The notes under the pieces are model-generated. The model saw nothing but the letters and a program-made list of their open reading frames with translations. It was not told the DNA's origin and did not search any database. The position numbers and the translations under genes are program-made. A DNA stretch of 64,000 bases from CAXXIC01 sp049315325 (GTDB lineage: Bacteria > Bacteroidota > Bacteroidia > Bacteroidales > UBA7332), in the NCBI GenBank assembly GCA_049315325.1, contig JBMOKJ010000001.1, positions 558,001 to 622,000 on the forward strand, read 5' to 3'. This document shows, one piece after another, positions 51,758 through 61,690 of this stretch. Positions within the stretch are counted from its first letter, which is position 1; each line of letters opens with the position of its first letter.

Positions 51758-52489
51758 TTAAAACCACTTCATAATCTCATTTGCAATCAGTTCGTGTCCT
51801 TTTTCGTTTGGATGATTAATCTGAGCCATGTACTTTTCTAATTCAGCTTTGTCCGAATATAGAAAACTGAAGGCTTTATAAGAATCCGCCAAGCCAACAT
51901 GATTTTCGGCAGCTAGTTTTCTGATTTGTTCCGTATGTTTATTCAACTCGTTTTGTGGATCCATTAAATTAAGTCTGGTATCGGGAGAAGGTGTGAGTAA
52001 AACTACCTTAATTCCTTTTTCAATCGATGTTTTTATCATTCTATCCCAAGCTTTGTATGCTCGCTCAAGTCCTATGTATGTATCATTCAGCCCATAATCA
52101 ATAAAAATTATATCGGGTTTGTAAGTCAGCACATCCGACTCGAAACGTAAAGCACCCATTTCCGCATTTTCTCCGCCTATCGAGGTATGAATCACATTTA
52201 AGACGGTATATGGATACAATTCCTTTATTTTTTTCAAAACAAGATAGGGGTATGATGATAACGCATTTACAGTAGGTGTTTTAAAGTAACCCGAAGGAAC
52301 ACTATGACCATGAAAAATGATATTAATTGTTCTGTTTTTAGGCCATTGAACCTGCATCTCTGCTTTTAGATTTTTCAAATAGGAACTGGAATCGGCGAAA
52401 GACAACACATTATTCTGGCATACAACCGTTGTTTCAATTGTCAAAAAAAATAGCAGGAAGGGAATGAATTTTAATGATTTTGAGAACAT
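51758..52489 (-). CDS. SGNH/GDSL esterase of the minus-strand glycan operon
   Basis: 243 residues from MFSKSLKFIPFLLFFLTIET (signal peptide); the frame extends 13 codons upstream into the GH106-like gene. Block I is FHGHSVPSGY (Gly-His-Ser), block III IFIDYGLNDTY and block V QINHPNEKGHELIA. The Asp normally three residues before the catalytic His is absent (Gln-Ile-Asn-His), a variant seen in this subfamily of bacterial SGNH enzymes. Predicted to remove ester groups such as acetyl from the glycan. Its start is 4 bases from the GH106-like stop, so it is the last gene of the operon. Confidence 0.82.
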   Translation of the reverse strand: MFSKSLKFIPFLLFFLTIETTVVCQNNVLSFADSSSYLKNLKAEMQVQWPKNRTINIIFHGHSVPSGYFKTPTVNALSSYPYLVLKKIKELYPYTVLNVIHTSIGGENAEMGALRFESDVLTYKPDIIFIDYGLNDTYIGLERAYKAWDRMIKTSIEKGIKVVLLTPSPDTRLNLMDPQNELNKHTEQIRKLAAENHVGLADSYKAFSFLYSDKAELEKYMAQINHPNEKGHELIANEIMKWF

Positions 52490-52493
52490 GATT

Positions 52494-55400
52494 TTATTTT
52501 TTTGTGTACGAAATTGTAACTGGTCCAATCAAACCTGATTTTGTTCGTCCAACGTATTTCGAAGGAGTGGTTAAGTAATGGTTACCGAGCGTATTGTAAA
52601 TGAGGACTTCAAGTTTATTATCACCGGATTTTAGTTTTCCACTGAGGTCAAATTGCCAAGGTGGTGTCAATTTTATATCTATTGACTGACCGTTTACCCA
52701 AACTTCAGCCGACGAAACCAAATCACCCAGATCGAGACTAATTTCGGCTGAGGCGGCTTGCTGACTTGTAACATTCAGCGTTTTGCGATACCACATTCCA
52801 CCTGAATAGGTTTTTAGTGATTGGTTATTTGCCAAATCTCCTAATTGGATTTTGCCTTTTCCACACACAAATCGGATTGGCTCCGGTAGGGCCGCTCCAC
52901 CGAATAGACCAGGAGTTTGTTCGATTCTCAATGCAACTTGTGCTGATTTTTGGATGGAATCAGGGAAAAACACTTTCCAAACCGGAATGGTTCTATCCGC
53001 ATTTTTCGTGTAGACCGTTTCAACGACTTGCGCTTTCAAATTAACGCTTGATGCCCATACTTCGGGTTGATTTGCGCTTGTGATATACATAACCTGTGCT
53101 CCCGGAGGCGATTGGAAGCGATATAAACCGTGTGATTGATTTCTTTCAGGGTAGCAGTTAAATTTGAGTATGTCTGGTTTATTGTACCAATTGGTGGAAA
53201 GTGGAGTGGTTTGTTGCCAATCCGAATTTGAATCCTTTTTTTCAAGAATAAAATAGCCTCTGCCAATGCTGTTGTATTTTAGCAAAATGGTGTTTTGTCC
53301 ACGATTTAAACTCACCGTATTAGAATTCAAGGGAACATCATGGTTGTTTATGCTGATTTTTGTTGGCGATAAACCTCCTATATTCAGTTTGGCATATATA
53401 TTTTCATCACACAAAACGGTTGACCACAAATAATATACAGAGCCTTCGGATTCCTTTAGCAATGGCACAACAGGTGCTCCAATCCAAGCTTTTTTATCAA
53501 GTTTGCCTAACGAAATGATTTCGTCATGCACCTCTGCTTTCAATCCGTGATAACCCTGATGACCAGCATCATCTTTCAATCCCCAGCGCCACGAAAATTC
53601 ATAGGGTTGCCAAGTGTATTTCTTTGAGTTGATCTCAAGTGCTTCATTTATGCTTATTGTTCCTAGATTCAGAATTTTCGACTCTATAGAAACCGTGTCA
53701 ATATCATTAGGGAGTGGTCCAAGTTTTAAAAACTGCGGTCCATATGAAACTGTGGCTGTTGACCATTTACTGTCATCAAATGCTGGATTTTGCCAGTTTG
53801 TAGAATTCGAGATTTGCTCCGAGAATTTCATTTTCCAGGTTTCAATACCAATTTTGTCGTCGAAAGCAGGCAAGCGGTAATCGCCGTATGTATTATCAAG
53901 TGTAGGCTTGAGTTCAAATTCCCAATCGCCTTCCAGCACTGTTTTTTCTACTTTGGTTACAGTTGTGCTTGTTTCCAACACAGCCTTTCCGGGGCTAAAA
54001 ATAATTAATTGAGGCTCCGATTTTTCTAACGGTAAATGGAATGTTGTTCCTTGTTCCGTAATTTCTGCTGCTTTAAGTTCTTTTGTGCTAGCATCCCACG
54101 GATTCCAAAGTTCAACTTTTCCCGTGCTACGAAAAAAACAGGAAGTGCCTTTGGGTATGCCGTAAACGAAATACAAATCGCGCGGTCCCACTTTTCGGTG
54201 CATGATATTTGAGGTGATATCGCTACCTATTATTTTAAAATCGGGAACAATTGTTTGACTGATTACATTCGCAACGCTCTTAAAATCAGGAATGAACATC
54301 CCCAGACCACCCACGCTATTTCTTTTTGTGTAGGTATTATCCTTTTCTACTTTATCTTCGTAAGTTATGCCAAACATTTCGCGAATCATCGACTGTAATT
54401 TGGTGTCGTTGCCACAAATTCGGTCACTGGCTTCAGGTAGAGCTGTCACAGCCAACACCGTGCCGCCAGCGCGATAAAACTCCAGTGCTTTTTGTATGGT
54501 TGAATAGCGCACTGCGGCTAAAGCGGGTAAAATCAATATTTTATACTTTTCTCCGCTGACTTTTAATTCTTTGTTTTGGATTGTACATCTGTTGAGCGAC
54601 TCAAAATCCATAAAGTCAAAATCTATACCTTTTGGGTAAAGATTATTTGCCAAATCGAAGGCTGTTTTCGTAGATTCTTTTCCCTTCAGATTGGCTTCGG
54701 TAGGGGAAACAGGATAAATCATAGCCACATCGCAGCAGTGGTAACCTTGTGACAAAATATAACTCAATCGCTCGGTACATTTCAGAAACGAACTCATATT
54801 TGCCCAATAGGGTTGTCTAAAATGGTTATCGGGGGCTGCCCATTCCCACCAACTTCCATGAGTGGAATAATAGAGGCCGTGTAAGCTGAGCAAGTTATGC
54901 CCCATCGCAAAATCGGTGAAGGTGGCATTAGCCAATTCCTCGCTGCTTGTGCCCCAACCACTGCCGTAGTAGCCTTCCAACCAGGTTCTTGGTCGCTCAT
55001 ACATGTGACTGATGGAACTGGCAACTTTTGCTTTGACAATGTTTTCCCCCAAATTAGGTTGGTCGGAACCTGGACCGGAAAGCCAACGTTGGGTGCGGAA
55101 ATAATCGCCAAATTCTGTCACATCCTGCCCTCGTCCACCATGATCGCATCCGAAAAGCATTCCACGACTGTTGTGCCAATTATATACTGGTTTAAAAAAC
55201 CCATCTTCGGTCAACGACACCATCACATCGTTGTAGTCTAGGCGGGTTTTATAGGATTCGGGACCCAACTCTTCGAAAAGTTGGTCTAATTTTCTGGTGA
55301 TATCGTAGCCTTTCTTTTTCCTGAATTCATCTGCAAATCGGGTATTCCATAAAAAACCTCGGATACCAAACTGCAATTCGTCGGAAAAGAAAAAATTCAG

Positions 55401-56192
55401 ACCTTTCCCGCTTTCTCCAGGACAATGATCTTCGAATCGTTGATAAAACTTTTCATTAACTTTCTGCCCCGAAATCGGATTCATTGGGTCGAATGACGTT
55501 TTAACCGTTGTTTTATAAACTGCAATTACGACCCATTTACCGTTTTTAGCAGTCCATTTTAGCAGACTATTTTTGATAAAGGGTTTTAAATCAATTTTGG
55601 TGTTGGATGCTATTTCCCCATTTTGAGTTTGGTAAGCGTTGATACTCATCAAATCTGAAGGGAGACTTGTTTGAAAGGCCTCAAACCCATTTACTTCATA
55701 TTTTTTCGACTCAAGTTTAGTGCCATAAAGTGACGGGTTTTCGTTCAACATCTCGTCGATATACCATCCTTGATTTGCAGCACCAAGGGTGTAGTCGCTT
55801 AAACTTACCGACATTCCTCTCGCTTTGGCTTCCTTAACAAACCATTTAAATAAATTCCACCATTTATCACTAAAAAGCGCTGGCTGACTTGGCATAGTCA
55901 ACCCATAATTTGATCCACCTTTGTCCGTATGGCAATAATTAATCTGAAGTCCTGTAATACTGTTATCTTTTAATTGGTCGAGTTGCGAAGTAATACGCTC
56001 CGTTGTCAATGTATCTCCCAACCACCAATAAAATGAAACCTCACCGTAGCCTTTGGGTGGGTTTTTGAAGCCGGGAAATACATCGAGTTTAGATGAACGA
56101 CTAGGGAATCCTGGAGTTAAACCGACCTCATTTTGAGCAGAAGATAATAATGTAGATACGACAAAACAAAGGGTTGTAAATAGTTTTTTCAT
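52494..56192 (-). CDS. GH106-like large glycoside hydrolase (alpha-L-rhamnosidase family), exported
   Basis: 1232 residues from the ATG at 56192 with a signal peptide (MKKLFTTLCFVVSTLLSSAQ). Features of the GH106 group: the opening FKNPPKGYGEVSFYWWLGD, the barrel segments LKDNSITGLQINYCHTD and GMSVSLSDYTLGAANQGWYI, then WLEGYYGSGWGTSSEELANA, and C-terminal beta-sandwich domains with GMWYRKTLNV and WQFDLSGKLKSGDNKLEVLI. These enzymes are calcium-dependent alpha-L-rhamnosidases acting on complex pectin or flavonoid glycosides. Length exceeds the usual about 1100, perhaps an extra C-terminal domain. It is followed after 4 bases by an SGNH esterase and preceded by GH29. Confidence 0.85.
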   Translation of the reverse strand: MKKLFTTLCFVVSTLLSSAQNEVGLTPGFPSRSSKLDVFPGFKNPPKGYGEVSFYWWLGDTLTTERITSQLDQLKDNSITGLQINYCHTDKGGSNYGLTMPSQPALFSDKWWNLFKWFVKEAKARGMSVSLSDYTLGAANQGWYIDEMLNENPSLYGTKLESKKYEVNGFEAFQTSLPSDLMSINAYQTQNGEIASNTKIDLKPFIKNSLLKWTAKNGKWVVIAVYKTTVKTSFDPMNPISGQKVNEKFYQRFEDHCPGESGKGLNFFFSDELQFGIRGFLWNTRFADEFRKKKGYDITRKLDQLFEELGPESYKTRLDYNDVMVSLTEDGFFKPVYNWHNSRGMLFGCDHGGRGQDVTEFGDYFRTQRWLSGPGSDQPNLGENIVKAKVASSISHMYERPRTWLEGYYGSGWGTSSEELANATFTDFAMGHNLLSLHGLYYSTHGSWWEWAAPDNHFRQPYWANMSSFLKCTERLSYILSQGYHCCDVAMIYPVSPTEANLKGKESTKTAFDLANNLYPKGIDFDFMDFESLNRCTIQNKELKVSGEKYKILILPALAAVRYSTIQKALEFYRAGGTVLAVTALPEASDRICGNDTKLQSMIREMFGITYEDKVEKDNTYTKRNSVGGLGMFIPDFKSVANVISQTIVPDFKIIGSDITSNIMHRKVGPRDLYFVYGIPKGTSCFFRSTGKVELWNPWDASTKELKAAEITEQGTTFHLPLEKSEPQLIIFSPGKAVLETSTTVTKVEKTVLEGDWEFELKPTLDNTYGDYRLPAFDDKIGIETWKMKFSEQISNSTNWQNPAFDDSKWSTATVSYGPQFLKLGPLPNDIDTVSIESKILNLGTISINEALEINSKKYTWQPYEFSWRWGLKDDAGHQGYHGLKAEVHDEIISLGKLDKKAWIGAPVVPLLKESEGSVYYLWSTVLCDENIYAKLNIGGLSPTKISINNHDVPLNSNTVSLNRGQNTILLKYNSIGRGYFILEKKDSNSDWQQTTPLSTNWYNKPDILKFNCYPERNQSHGLYRFQSPPGAQVMYITSANQPEVWASSVNLKAQVVETVYTKNADRTIPVWKVFFPDSIQKSAQVALRIEQTPGLFGGAALPEPIRFVCGKGKIQLGDLANNQSLKTYSGGMWYRKTLNVTSQQAASAEISLDLGDLVSSAEVWVNGQSIDIKLTPPWQFDLSGKLKSGDNKLEVLIYNTLGNHYLTTPSKYVGRTKSGLIGPVTISYTKK

Positions 56193-56216
56193 GGACAATA
56201 TGTGCTAATTTTTACT

Positions 56217-58154
56217 TTATTCCATCACTTTTTTATTGAACTCGATAGCGATTATTGTTACTGCTTTATCGTTGCGTTGAATTTCGGATAGCGTTATTTC
56301 GCGTGCTTTATTTTGTTTCATTTTTACCGGAGATTTATCAGAAACTAAATATGCTTTTACTGCTATTTGCCCTTTATTCACGGCTGGTAAAGTGAGCGTT
56401 TCTCCTTTGAAATCGCTCAGTAAATATACAAATAGTTTATTGCCTTTGTATGCAAAACCATATTCTCCATCTTTTGGGTTCCAGGGACCACCACGTGTTC
56501 CATAAACTGCCTCGCCAACCTGATTTAGCCATTTGCCCATTTCGAGCAAACGGTTTTGAGTTGCTTTTGGAATTTGTCCGTGTCTGTCGGGTCCAACATT
56601 GAGCAAAAGTACCATGTTGCGGATCACACAATCCGAAAGCATCCTTTTCAGCGCATCTGTTGATTTGATTTTCGCAGAATCTTCGTAGCTTTTTGTATAT
56701 CCCCAACCTTGTCCAAGGGTCATGCATTTTTCGTAAATATCTTCGGTTCGGATACCTCCTGTTATAGGTGCATTCCCTTCTTCTGCTTTGATGTCGCCAT
56801 ACCAACCACATCGCGGATTTACGATGATGTCTGGTTGATATTTTCGTACAATTCCCATCAACCCTAGCGGTTTTCCCGTTGTGTCGTCTTTATCTTGAAA
56901 ATTGGGATTTACAGGCCACTGATTGTTTGGGTCGAGGTATTTACCTGATTCCCAAAAGTATGCGGCTTCTGCATCTCCGTTCTGTTGACCCAGCCAACCA
57001 CCGTCCCAAAATATTTGATCAATCTTTCCATAATTAGTCATCAGCTCCTTCACCTGACAGTATAGCTCTTCTTTCATCAAACGCGCATTTTCTTTGTGCG
57101 AACTATCGGTTTTATAACCATAAGGATTCGGTTTGCAGTCGGTTCCCGTAACGTCGTAATATCCCGGATAACGCCAATTAATGAGCGTTTTGTAAAGTCC
57201 AACCCGTAAACCTTCGGCACGACAAGCTTCGACGTATTCTTTTACAAAATCGCGGTTGTGGGTTTGTTTAGACGAAAAGGCGTTTATGTATTTGCTTTCA
57301 AACAGTGCATACCCATCGTGGTGCATCGTGGTCATGTTCATGTACCTCATCCCAGCGGCTTTGGCGAGTTTTGCCCAAGCTTTTGGGTCGTATTTATCGG
57401 CAGCGAAATAATTTTCACCAGCAGAAGGGTAAGCATATTCTCTATAGTCTTGGGGCGAAATTGCGGAGTTGTACATCACCCATTCTCCTTTGCTAGGTCC
57501 CGCATATAATCCCCAATGAATAAACATCCCGAATTTTGCATCGAGCAACCAAGCCAATTTTTCGTTGGGTTGTGTCAGAATGCCTTGATCCAAAAGTTGT
57601 TTGCGAGTAGGAAAAGGCATGATGCCCGAATTAATCCCACTTTTATAATCTCCAGTTCGTTCAATTTGCAAATCATCTACCCAAACTCTGTTTTTAGAGC
57701 TGTTTTCTGGGTTTTTGAATTCCACAACCGCTTTATTTTGGTTTTCACCCGTGTGAAATTCCTTTTTTTGCAGAGTCCAACTCGTTAATGCACTGGCAAT
57801 GCTGGTATTATTTTCTGCTAATCCTAGCACATTTAATTGGACTTCATCCGATCCACTCTCAGTTTTTACCCATGCAGATAGTTGGTATGTGGAGTTAGGA
57901 ACTAACGTAAGATTGCATTGTACAGCCGATCCCGAGGCAATTTCGAGAGATTGATTGCCAATTTTGACGGTCGATTGGGTCAATTTTGCTGAATTCCCAA
58001 CTACTATCCACGGATAAAGTGTGGCCGCTTCAAAATCATATTTCGCCGGGATTGCCAACGTCCTTTTTTGAGCATTAATATTACTAATTAAGCAGATAAA
58101 AGTAACCACTATTGCTAAACGCAGAGTTGGGTTGTATTCTCTTTTTAAAATCAT
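56217..58154 (-). CDS. Glycoside hydrolase family 29 (alpha-L-fucosidase) with N-terminal binding domain
   Basis: 645 residues. Signal-like N-terminus (LRLAIVVTFICLISNINAQ), then a galactose-binding-like/carbohydrate-binding sandwich (about 35-175, LTLVPNSTYQLSAWVKTESG). The GH29 barrel starts at about 200: KFGMFIHWGLYAGPSKGEWV, MNMTTMHHDGYALFESKY, then the nucleophile Asp in IDQIFWDGGWLGQQ. A C-terminal beta domain closes it. It is quite different from the short GH29 at 46254, so the two probably take different linkages or aglycones. It sits 24 bases before the GH106-like start in the same minus-strand operon. Confidence 0.92.
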   Translation of the reverse strand: MILKREYNPTLRLAIVVTFICLISNINAQKRTLAIPAKYDFEAATLYPWIVVGNSAKLTQSTVKIGNQSLEIASGSAVQCNLTLVPNSTYQLSAWVKTESGSDEVQLNVLGLAENNTSIASALTSWTLQKKEFHTGENQNKAVVEFKNPENSSKNRVWVDDLQIERTGDYKSGINSGIMPFPTRKQLLDQGILTQPNEKLAWLLDAKFGMFIHWGLYAGPSKGEWVMYNSAISPQDYREYAYPSAGENYFAADKYDPKAWAKLAKAAGMRYMNMTTMHHDGYALFESKYINAFSSKQTHNRDFVKEYVEACRAEGLRVGLYKTLINWRYPGYYDVTGTDCKPNPYGYKTDSSHKENARLMKEELYCQVKELMTNYGKIDQIFWDGGWLGQQNGDAEAAYFWESGKYLDPNNQWPVNPNFQDKDDTTGKPLGLMGIVRKYQPDIIVNPRCGWYGDIKAEEGNAPITGGIRTEDIYEKCMTLGQGWGYTKSYEDSAKIKSTDALKRMLSDCVIRNMVLLLNVGPDRHGQIPKATQNRLLEMGKWLNQVGEAVYGTRGGPWNPKDGEYGFAYKGNKLFVYLLSDFKGETLTLPAVNKGQIAVKAYLVSDKSPVKMKQNKAREITLSEIQRNDKAVTIIAIEFNKKVME

Positions 58155-58210
58155 AGTTGATTCGGGTTTTATATTTGAAATTTATTATTGTAAAATGGAT
58201 TTTACCATTT

Positions 58211-58795
58211 TCAATGTAGTTCAATTTTAGATGACGCATTTGTCATCTTTTCACGCAACTTTTTTTCGCGGTTTGCATCCCAATAGGCACAATCCAATTG
58301 AATAAGAACAGATGAATAGGGGATTGTGGATTCGGTTTTAAGTACCACTACGCCAAACAATTTAGAAGCTTCATCCAATTTCGCAAAAACAGCTTCGTGA
58401 AGAATGGTTTTTACATCATAACCTTTCAAAACTTCAAAAAGCTCTTTTTTCAACGTATCAACACCCGGCGATAAATCTTGTGTTATGTAGCTCAATTCAG
58501 AATCGGTGTACACGATTGGTTTTACATGCGATGAGGTAGAAATGCTTTTCATCACTTCTTTCAAAACGACTGGAAGTTGCTCACCAGTGTTGATTATGGT
58601 CATTCCCGCTGCACTTTGTAGTGGGAATGCCTTATCGACAACCAACACCCAATTTCGATGACCCAGCAAAGGCAATTTCTGTTGAAACTCTGTTTGCCAA
58701 TTCGATTCTTTCGCTGTTTGCCGCTGGCAAGAAAAACCAATAATAACAGTTAGTAAAATTGTGGTTAGCAGAATTGCTTTTCTGTGTTTTCTCAT
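58211..58795 (-). CDS. RbsD/FucU-like lipoprotein
   Basis: 194 residues with a lipoprotein signal (AILLTTILLTVIIGFSC, Cys23). The mature part has LPLLGHRNWVLVVDKAFPLQ, where GHRNW and the following strand resemble the start of the ribose/fucose mutarotase fold, SAAGMTIINTGEQLPVVLKE, then VKPIVYTDSELSY and a C-terminal YSSVLIQLDCAYWD. RbsD and FucU convert anomers of ribose or fucose in the cytoplasm; an envelope lipoprotein version next to fucosidases would act on sugars released outside. It lies 23 bases after GH116 and 56 before GH29 in the operon. The family call is by pattern and recall; enzymatic activity is not shown. Confidence 0.65.
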   Translation of the reverse strand: MRKHRKAILLTTILLTVIIGFSCQRQTAKESNWQTEFQQKLPLLGHRNWVLVVDKAFPLQSAAGMTIINTGEQLPVVLKEVMKSISTSSHVKPIVYTDSELSYITQDLSPGVDTLKKELFEVLKGYDVKTILHEAVFAKLDEASKLFGVVVLKTESTIPYSSVLIQLDCAYWDANREKKLREKMTNASSKIELH

Positions 58796-58818
58796 GATTA
58801 TTTAATTAACAATACGTT

Positions 58819-61359
58819 TCAAATCGTTTTCTTTTCACCTTCCAGAATTCGGAAATTCTTCAATCTGCGGGTTTCTTTGCCTTTTAACGTGATGTTCTTC
58901 AGTTCGAGGACTCCTTTCAAAACTTCTATCGTTGCATTATCGTTTGTGACTGTACACAACCCCCAAGCATATCCATTACTCCAAAAATAAGTACCTGGCT
59001 TAGAAGTAATAGTCATAGATTTTGTTACACCAGAATATTGAAATTCACTCAACGCAATGATAGCTGACCAGCTTGCCATTGCCCTTGCATAGTGGTGCCC
59101 GCATTCGGGTTCGTCAAACGGACTGCGCTTTTCTCCATCGAAACGGTCGCGAATCGCTTTAATGCAGGTTAGCGCATTGTCGTTCTGACCTTCGTAAATC
59201 ATTCCCGTAGCGGCGCAATACTCAAACCCTGTCATCGATTCATTGAAATACGGAAATGGTATTTCGAGTCGTCCTTTTGGAAAAGCTCCCATCAATAATC
59301 CAGATTCGTTACCCATCACATACGACCGCATATTGTTGAAATGCGCACTAAAATCGCTGATGTAATTGTATTTCATTATCGACTTTAACGTGGTCTGAAT
59401 GTTTTCCTTTTTTGCCAAGTAGCCCAATCCACAAATGTGTGCCATATATTGTCCCACCAGCTGATCTACAAGGCAGCATTTCCCAAGCTGAAACCGAGGA
59501 ATCACCGTTTTGGGGTCGTTCATGTCAAGGTATTCGAACGTTTTTGGGTTGGTGATTTTTTGCTCGTAATATTCGCCATTGAACATATTTGCATCCATCC
59601 ACGCGCTTCCTTGAGCGAATAATCTATCGCATTTTTCGGCAAACGGCTTGTCTTTCATGTACGTCGCCATCGCGCTGGCAGCTTTCAGAGCACCCATATA
59701 CCAAAATTGCATTTGCGAATTCGGTCCAAAATAATTCACATCCATCGTGTTGTGCTGCGAACCTTCCATTACGCCGTCTTGATTGCCATCCCAACCTTTA
59801 TTGGCCCATGTAAATGACATTACTTTTTTCACTTGAGGCCAATTCTTTTTCAGGAATTCATCGTCGCCAGAGAGTTGCCATTCGCGATAGAACTTCATAA
59901 TGCACCCCATCTGACCATCGGCTGCGGAATTACTTCTTTTTGCAGCTTCTGATAAAGGCAAGTCAGCTCTGAAATTCATTAACCCATTCTCTTTGGTGGC
60001 ATAGTTAAACTCCACATCGCGCATTGTTTGAGCTAAATTACCGAAAAGAAAAGGAGTTACCACTTCGTAGTTCCAAACGTGAGTGCAAGATCCTTCGCAT
60101 GAGCCAATCTTATCCATAACACCTTCCCATCCCATTAAATGACCGCTCGGAATGCGAAAGACGGTTTGAGATCGCAAGGTCGAAAGATTGAAAAGTGCGG
60201 CTTCTTTTACTACTTCTGGATACGATGAACTTAGGAGTGCGTTTACAAAACTTAGCGTTTGTTTCTCCAATTGAGGTAGTTGAGGTAAGGTTTTAGCCAT
60301 TACATCCCACGCATCCGAGTATTTTGTGGTGTAATAATTTCCTACAACAGTTTTAGACCACGCTTTTCGATTTGGGAAATGCCAGGTGATGAAAAATGAA
60401 AATGTCTGTTTGCTGTGCGGTGCAATCGTCTTTTTTACAGACAGAGAGCCCATTGGATCGTCATTTTCTAGTTTTGAGCGTTCTGTCAATTGCCCATCAG
60501 CGCTAAAATCGTCCCAAAAATTAAGCATTGCTAGTGACCAATCGTCTTTCACAGAAGACGTTCTGTACGAAACACCTTGCAATGCATTGGTGGTGAGTGC
60601 AATAGTCCCCCAAGCTGGGTCAATCTTCGGAACGCTGTCGGAATACATATAAATCCCTTTCAGCCCATTTTCATTTCGGAAAACGTTGATATTTTTTTTT
60701 GCTCCCACAGGAATGTAATCGCCTTTCCAATCGGTTTTGAATTTGCTGCCATCTTTGCCTACAAAGTTTCGGACAGATCCGCAAACCGACACTTCAATCG
60801 GTTTGTCGGAGGTGTTTGCCACTTCGTAGGTTAAACTTGCCATTGGAATACCGCTTGCATCAGCATCTGTGGGGATTAGTGGATTAAACCCTTTTATTTT
60901 GACAGAAATAGGAACAGTCTTATCTGATAAATTCACTTCTCCAAAAGGATAAGCCGCATTGAATGAGGCGTTTGAGAAGCGTGGTAATCCGTGGTGGTTA
61001 ATCGAACGACCTTCGTAGTGCATGTATTCCGAAGTATGCATTGGTCCCAAAAGCGCCAATGTTTGAGCCGTTTTATTTTGCTCTTTCACATAAACTGCAA
61101 AAAATGGGGCATCGTTTCCTTTAGTTATGGTGTTGAATTGTTTCCCGGGAATATTCATAATCTCCCAATCGCGCAATTCGCCTCGTCCACCCAGCGAAAC
61201 TGTACCTGTTCCAATACCTCCCAACGGCAAAGCAATGTTCAGCAGATGCTGACTATCGTACCTTTTCAGAATCGGCCAATTCGTAGGCGACCACTCTTGT
61301 GCGATGGAAATTAACGGTAAAAGGCTAAATAAAAGTAAATTGAGAATGGACTTCTTCAT
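58819..61359 (-). CDS. Glycoside hydrolase family 116 (bile-acid beta-glucosidase-like), exported
   Basis: 846 residues with a signal peptide (KKSILNLLLFSLLPLISIAQE). GH116 features: GGIGTGTVSLGGRGELRDWE near the N-terminus, EGSCTHVWNYEVVTPFLFGN, the nucleophile segment DGVMEGSQHNTMDV and the C-terminal FDEPECGHHYARAMASWSAI, which carries acid/base and binding residues. Family members cleave beta-glucosides, beta-xylosides or beta-N-acetylglucosaminides. First gene of the five-gene minus-strand operon, with a -7-like box at 61390-61397. In this fucosidase/rhamnosidase setting it likely removes beta-linked glucose or xylose from the same glycan. Confidence 0.92.
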   Translation of the reverse strand: MKKSILNLLLFSLLPLISIAQEWSPTNWPILKRYDSQHLLNIALPLGGIGTGTVSLGGRGELRDWEIMNIPGKQFNTITKGNDAPFFAVYVKEQNKTAQTLALLGPMHTSEYMHYEGRSINHHGLPRFSNASFNAAYPFGEVNLSDKTVPISVKIKGFNPLIPTDADASGIPMASLTYEVANTSDKPIEVSVCGSVRNFVGKDGSKFKTDWKGDYIPVGAKKNINVFRNENGLKGIYMYSDSVPKIDPAWGTIALTTNALQGVSYRTSSVKDDWSLAMLNFWDDFSADGQLTERSKLENDDPMGSLSVKKTIAPHSKQTFSFFITWHFPNRKAWSKTVVGNYYTTKYSDAWDVMAKTLPQLPQLEKQTLSFVNALLSSSYPEVVKEAALFNLSTLRSQTVFRIPSGHLMGWEGVMDKIGSCEGSCTHVWNYEVVTPFLFGNLAQTMRDVEFNYATKENGLMNFRADLPLSEAAKRSNSAADGQMGCIMKFYREWQLSGDDEFLKKNWPQVKKVMSFTWANKGWDGNQDGVMEGSQHNTMDVNYFGPNSQMQFWYMGALKAASAMATYMKDKPFAEKCDRLFAQGSAWMDANMFNGEYYEQKITNPKTFEYLDMNDPKTVIPRFQLGKCCLVDQLVGQYMAHICGLGYLAKKENIQTTLKSIMKYNYISDFSAHFNNMRSYVMGNESGLLMGAFPKGRLEIPFPYFNESMTGFEYCAATGMIYEGQNDNALTCIKAIRDRFDGEKRSPFDEPECGHHYARAMASWSAIIALSEFQYSGVTKSMTITSKPGTYFWSNGYAWGLCTVTNDNATIEVLKGVLELKNITLKGKETRRLKNFRILEGEKKTI

Positions 61360-61690
61360 GGACTTTAGATTTCACGTATTTTGGTTTTGCAAATTTAGTT
61401 TTCTCTTCGATTCTAAAGGATAAAAAACAATTCTAATAGGTTTGAAATTTGACCACTTTCGTAGAAAATGATTTTTTTTGTAATAACGTTTTGCTTTCTT
61501 GTTGATTGTGAATTAAAAGAGTTAAAATAGCCTCAAATGTCATTTTTAGTAGTTGATACAAATATTTGGTCAATTATCACTCATAATTGAACTTAGATTG
61601 AACTTTTTTCGGATGCCAGTATACTTACATTTGTATCGAAGAAATTATTGTGTTTTTACCCATTATTTGCTTGAAAAATAATTAGGTTTA
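61360..61690. other. Divergent non-coding region between the GH116 operon and the decayed genes
   Basis: AT-rich with no supported gene. It contains the GH116 -7-like box. It is the probable target of the operon's regulator, whose 3' end lies at the right edge. Confidence 0.5.
61390..61397 (-). promoter_or_regulatory. Putative -7 box of the GH116-led operon
   Basis: TAAATTTG on the minus strand, 30 bases before the ATG at 61359. It matches TAnnTTTG; no -33 element at the usual spacing was found. Confidence 0.4.
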
